NCBI GenBank assembly: GCA_024998625.1
Contig: JACOEL010000004.1
Coordinates: forward strand, 62,001-126,000
DNA from: Nitrospira sp.
GTDB lineage: Bacteria > Nitrospirota > Nitrospiria > Nitrospirales > Nitrospiraceae
DNA: 64,000 nucleotides
Reading direction: 5' to 3'
Each line of letters opens with the position of its first letter. The first letter of the stretch is position 1. Shown piece after piece: positions 62,170-64,000 of the stretch. A program made the translations under genes and the position numbers. Under the pieces are notes generated by a model that worked only from the letters and a program-made list of their open reading frames with translations, made no database searches and had not been told where the DNA came from.

Positions 62170-62199
62170 AAAAGGGAAGGCTGCGGAGCCTTCCCTTTT
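62170..62199 (-). terminator. Rho-independent terminator after rpsI
   Basis: A perfect 13-bp stem (62170-62182 with 62187-62199) and GCGG loop, flanked by an A run at 62166-62173 that becomes a U run on the minus-strand transcript. It stops rplM-rpsI before argC. Confidence 0.93.
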
Positions 62200-62224
62200 G
62201 ACACCCTGTCGCTCCAGTTTCTCT

Positions 62225-62617
62225 TTATCGCTTGGAGTATTGGAAGCGCTTTCTGGCGCCCTTCTGTCCGTACTTCTTGCGCTCTTTCACGCGGGAGTCA
62301 CGGGTCAGAAGGCCTTCCTTCTTGAGTGGGCTACGAAAGGCTGCGCTCATGATGACCAGCGCCTTCGAGATGGCATGCCGTAGTGCTCCGGCCTGGCCCG
62401 CAGGGCCGCCACCATACACGGTCGCCCGGACGGAATATTTGCCGGCTACGCCGGCCAGCTCAAACGGAAATTGAATCACGTTCCGTAGCGTCGGGCGGGG
62501 AAACGCCTTTTCCAGCGGCTTCTCATTGACGACGATGTCGCCAGCGGCGGCGGTCACCCATGCACGAGCGATCGCGCTCTTTCTCTTCCCAGTTGCATAC
62601 TGCGTAATTGCTGCCAT
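62225..62617 (-). CDS. rpsI: 30S ribosomal protein S9
   Basis: A 130-residue S9: YATGKRKSAIARAWVTA, GGGPAGQAGALRHAISKALV, and the tail LLTRDSRVKERKKYGQKGAR ending FQYSKR, which contacts P-site tRNA. It follows rplM after 42 bases and is the last gene before a strong terminator. Confidence 0.97.
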   Translation of the reverse strand: MAAITQYATGKRKSAIARAWVTAAAGDIVVNEKPLEKAFPRPTLRNVIQFPFELAGVAGKYSVRATVYGGGPAGQAGALRHAISKALVIMSAAFRSPLKKEGLLTRDSRVKERKKYGQKGARKRFQYSKR

Positions 62618-62659
62618 ATCAGGCGGCCTCCTTCACAGATCGAATTCGAACAATAATGA

Positions 62660-63100
62660 TCACAGCGAAAGTGATTCCAGTTGCTGCGCGTGATGTGGAT
62701 GGGTTGAACCTGCGTAGACGCGCAGTTTTTTAGCCATCTGATTCCCGAGGGGGTTCTTGGGCAACATGCCTTCGATGGCGCGCGTCAAGAGCTTCGTCGG
62801 GTCTTTCTTGTGGATATGTTCGGCAGTGAGGGTCTTGAGTCCGCCTGGATATCCTGTGTGATACGAATAGGTCTTGTCTTCCATCTTGTTGCCGGTCAAC
62901 CGGATCTTTTCCGCATTGACGATGACAACATGGTCGCCCGTATCCACATGGGGGGTAAACGTCGGTTTATGTTTGCCTCGAAGCAAGGTGGCCACCTTCG
63001 CCGCTAGACGACCGAGCGTCTTGCCGTCGGCATCCACCAAGAACCATTTCCGTTTCACATCAGCTGGCTTCTCAAGATACGTTTTTGTCATGGTCTCCAT
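62660..63100 (-). CDS. rplM: 50S ribosomal protein L13
   Basis: A 146-residue L13: [40 protein letters not shown], then [20 protein letters not shown] and [13 protein letters not shown]. The start at 63100 follows AGGAGTAG; an in-frame ATG three codons later is also possible. It forms the conserved rplM-rpsI pair with S9. Confidence 0.97.
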   Translation of the reverse strand: METMTKTYLEKPADVKRKWFLVDADGKTLGRLAAKVATLLRGKHKPTFTPHVDTGDHVVIVNAEKIRLTGNKMEDKTYSYHTGYPGGLKTLTAEHIHKKDPTKLLTRAIEGMLPKNPLGNQMAKKLRVYAGSTHPHHAQQLESLSL

Positions 63101-63141
63101 CTACTCCTGCACGAAAGGATTCTAATGTGAGGTATCAGGCC

Positions 63142-63630
63142 TCACGCCTGTTGGGGTTCGATATTCTTAGTGTCGAGTTTATTGATCCAAGCATCCAGGT
63201 GAACGGCCGTACGTCGGTTCAGCACATCTCGTGTGGCATAGATCGGGCAGTCCGCGCGAAGTGCGAGGGCGATCGCGTCGCTTGGTCTGGCATCCAGGGT
63301 ACGGTGCACGCCCTTCGAGGCAAAGGCCACGCTGGCGTAATAGGTGCTGCCTTTCACATCCGTGATCATAACCCGTTCAATTCGTACGCCAAGATGATCC
63401 GCAAAGCTTCGAATGAGGTCGTGGCTCATAGGGCGGGGAGTCACCACGCGTTCCATAGCAAGACGAATTGCGTTACCTTCCGCAGATCCAACCCAGATCG
63501 GCAGCGTCACGCTGGCGTCATCATTTTTCAGTACGACGATGCGGGTATCGGTGTTGCCGTCGTCCAGCACCTGCTTAACGGTCAGAGCGACGAGCTCCGA
63601 GGGTTCATTCTGCTGCTTCGCCGAGTCCAT
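63142..63630 (-). CDS. Bifunctional nuclease family protein (DUF151), copy 1
   Basis: A 162-residue DUF151 protein: VTLPIWVGSAEGNAIRLAME, PRPMSHDLIRSFADHLGVRI, and DARPSDAIALALRADCPIYA. DUF151 proteins are metal-dependent nucleases with DNase and RNase activity in plants and bacteria. Its end is 42 bases before the rplM start. A second copy lies immediately upstream at 63634. Confidence 0.92.
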   Translation of the reverse strand: MDSAKQQNEPSELVALTVKQVLDDGNTDTRIVVLKNDDASVTLPIWVGSAEGNAIRLAMERVVTPRPMSHDLIRSFADHLGVRIERVMITDVKGSTYYASVAFASKGVHRTLDARPSDAIALALRADCPIYATRDVLNRRTAVHLDAWINKLDTKNIEPQQA

Positions 63631-63633
63631 GAA

Positions 63634-64000
63634 CTAGGTATCCAGTTTCCCGAAATCTTCCGGCTTCAAATTTTCAAGCCACTGTTCAAGTTCTTCGGAT
63701 GACTGTTTCTTAATGACCTTCTCGCTGGCAAAAATCGGCGCGCTGGTTCGTAGCGCCAGCGCGATGGCGTCACTGGGACGAGAATCGACCGTATATTCAG
63801 AGTCTTCGTACATCAGGTGAATCGTGGCGAAATAGGTGTTCTCGTTCAAATCTGTTATCACCACACTGATAATCTTCGCATCGAACGTTTCCAGGAACGA
63901 CTTCATTAAGTCGTGGGTCATGGGACGTGGCGCGGTGACGCTCTCCAGCGCAAGGCCGATGGCGCTGGCTTCTGATTTTCCGACCCAGATCGGGAGCATG
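63634..64000 (-). CDS. Bifunctional nuclease family protein (DUF151), copy 2, 5' end outside window
   Basis: At least 121 residues, truncated at the window edge. LPIWVGKSEASAIGLALESV, then PRPMTHDLMKSFLETFDAKI, and DSRPSDAIALALRTSAPIFA align with copy 1 over the whole visible length. The N-terminal strand expected before LPIWVG is outside the window, so the ATG at 63999 is probably not the true start. The tandem arrangement and four-base gap suggest one transcript and possibly a heteromer. Confidence 0.9.
   Translation of the reverse strand, partial: MLPIWVGKSEASAIGLALESVTAPRPMTHDLMKSFLETFDAKIISVVITDLNENTYFATIHLMYEDSEYTVDSRPSDAIALALRTSAPIFASEKVIKKQSSEELEQWLENLKPEDFGKLDT

Noticed and set aside
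1-64000. CRISPR arrays, tRNA and rRNA genes
   Set aside because: No regularly spaced direct repeats and no cloverleaf or rRNA sequence was noticed on either strand; a dedicated covariance search was not possible.

Overview
The window is a bacterial chromosome segment with fairly high GC (high fifties by eye). It has a Gram-negative character: periplasmic c-type cytochromes, lipoprotein-like and secreted proteins, many SD-led genes. The ribosomal/translation block, the B12/radical SAM genes, the Rieske, ferredoxin and precorrin-2 dehydrogenase genes and the style of the accessory genes suggest Nitrospira (Nitrospirota). This is inferred from gene content only; no rRNA or tRNA gene was seen to confirm it.

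Layout. (1) 0-7.8 kb: HDOD protein end, secreted clan-A glycosidase, DCC thiol oxidoreductase, Tll0287-like haem sensor, DUF1353, RibD-like reductase, an ArsI/CadI dioxygenase overlapping sigma factor SigZ, pyruvate kinase. (2) 7.8-33 kb: an accessory zone of small redox, detoxification and signalling genes. It holds a FixL/FixJ-like kinase with two response regulators, epoxide hydrolase, FMN reductase, quinone reductase, MsrB and MsrA, nitrilase with DUF302, alcohol dehydrogenase, P460-like cytochrome, an AraC regulator with two methyltransferases, a GNAT protein and an Asp/Glu-racemase-family enzyme. Intact genes are interleaved with many decaying ones: TPMT, LysR, DUF2959, SDR, methyltransferase, DUF393, NmrA. 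(3) 34-39 kb: a visibly lower-GC stretch with an Asp-box protein, a PatG-like subtilisin and three short peptides that share an N-terminal PGFTAE leader. It looks like a RiPP-type peptide system and is flanked by an IS110 remnant. (4) 40-45.6 kb: two tandem B12/radical SAM paralogues with an unusual CX4CX2C cluster motif, a degenerate J-domain protein and a third radical SAM protein. (5) 45.6-54 kb: conserved metabolic genes separated by a dispersed palindromic repeat family. (6) 54-64 kb, minus strand: core genes alr, frr, pyrH, tsf, rpsB, argJ, argC, rpsI, rplM and two DUF151 nucleases.

How it works together. The core end supplies translation, UMP synthesis, cell-wall D-alanine and arginine synthesis. 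The accessory zone looks like repeatedly acquired and eroding stress genes (oxidised methionine, quinones, epoxides, nitriles, arsenic, selenium/tellurium). The most novel candidate is the peptide operon at 35.4-38.1 kb: a PatG-type protease followed directly by three precursor-like ORFs. The tandem radical SAM block next to it is the second candidate for undescribed chemistry.
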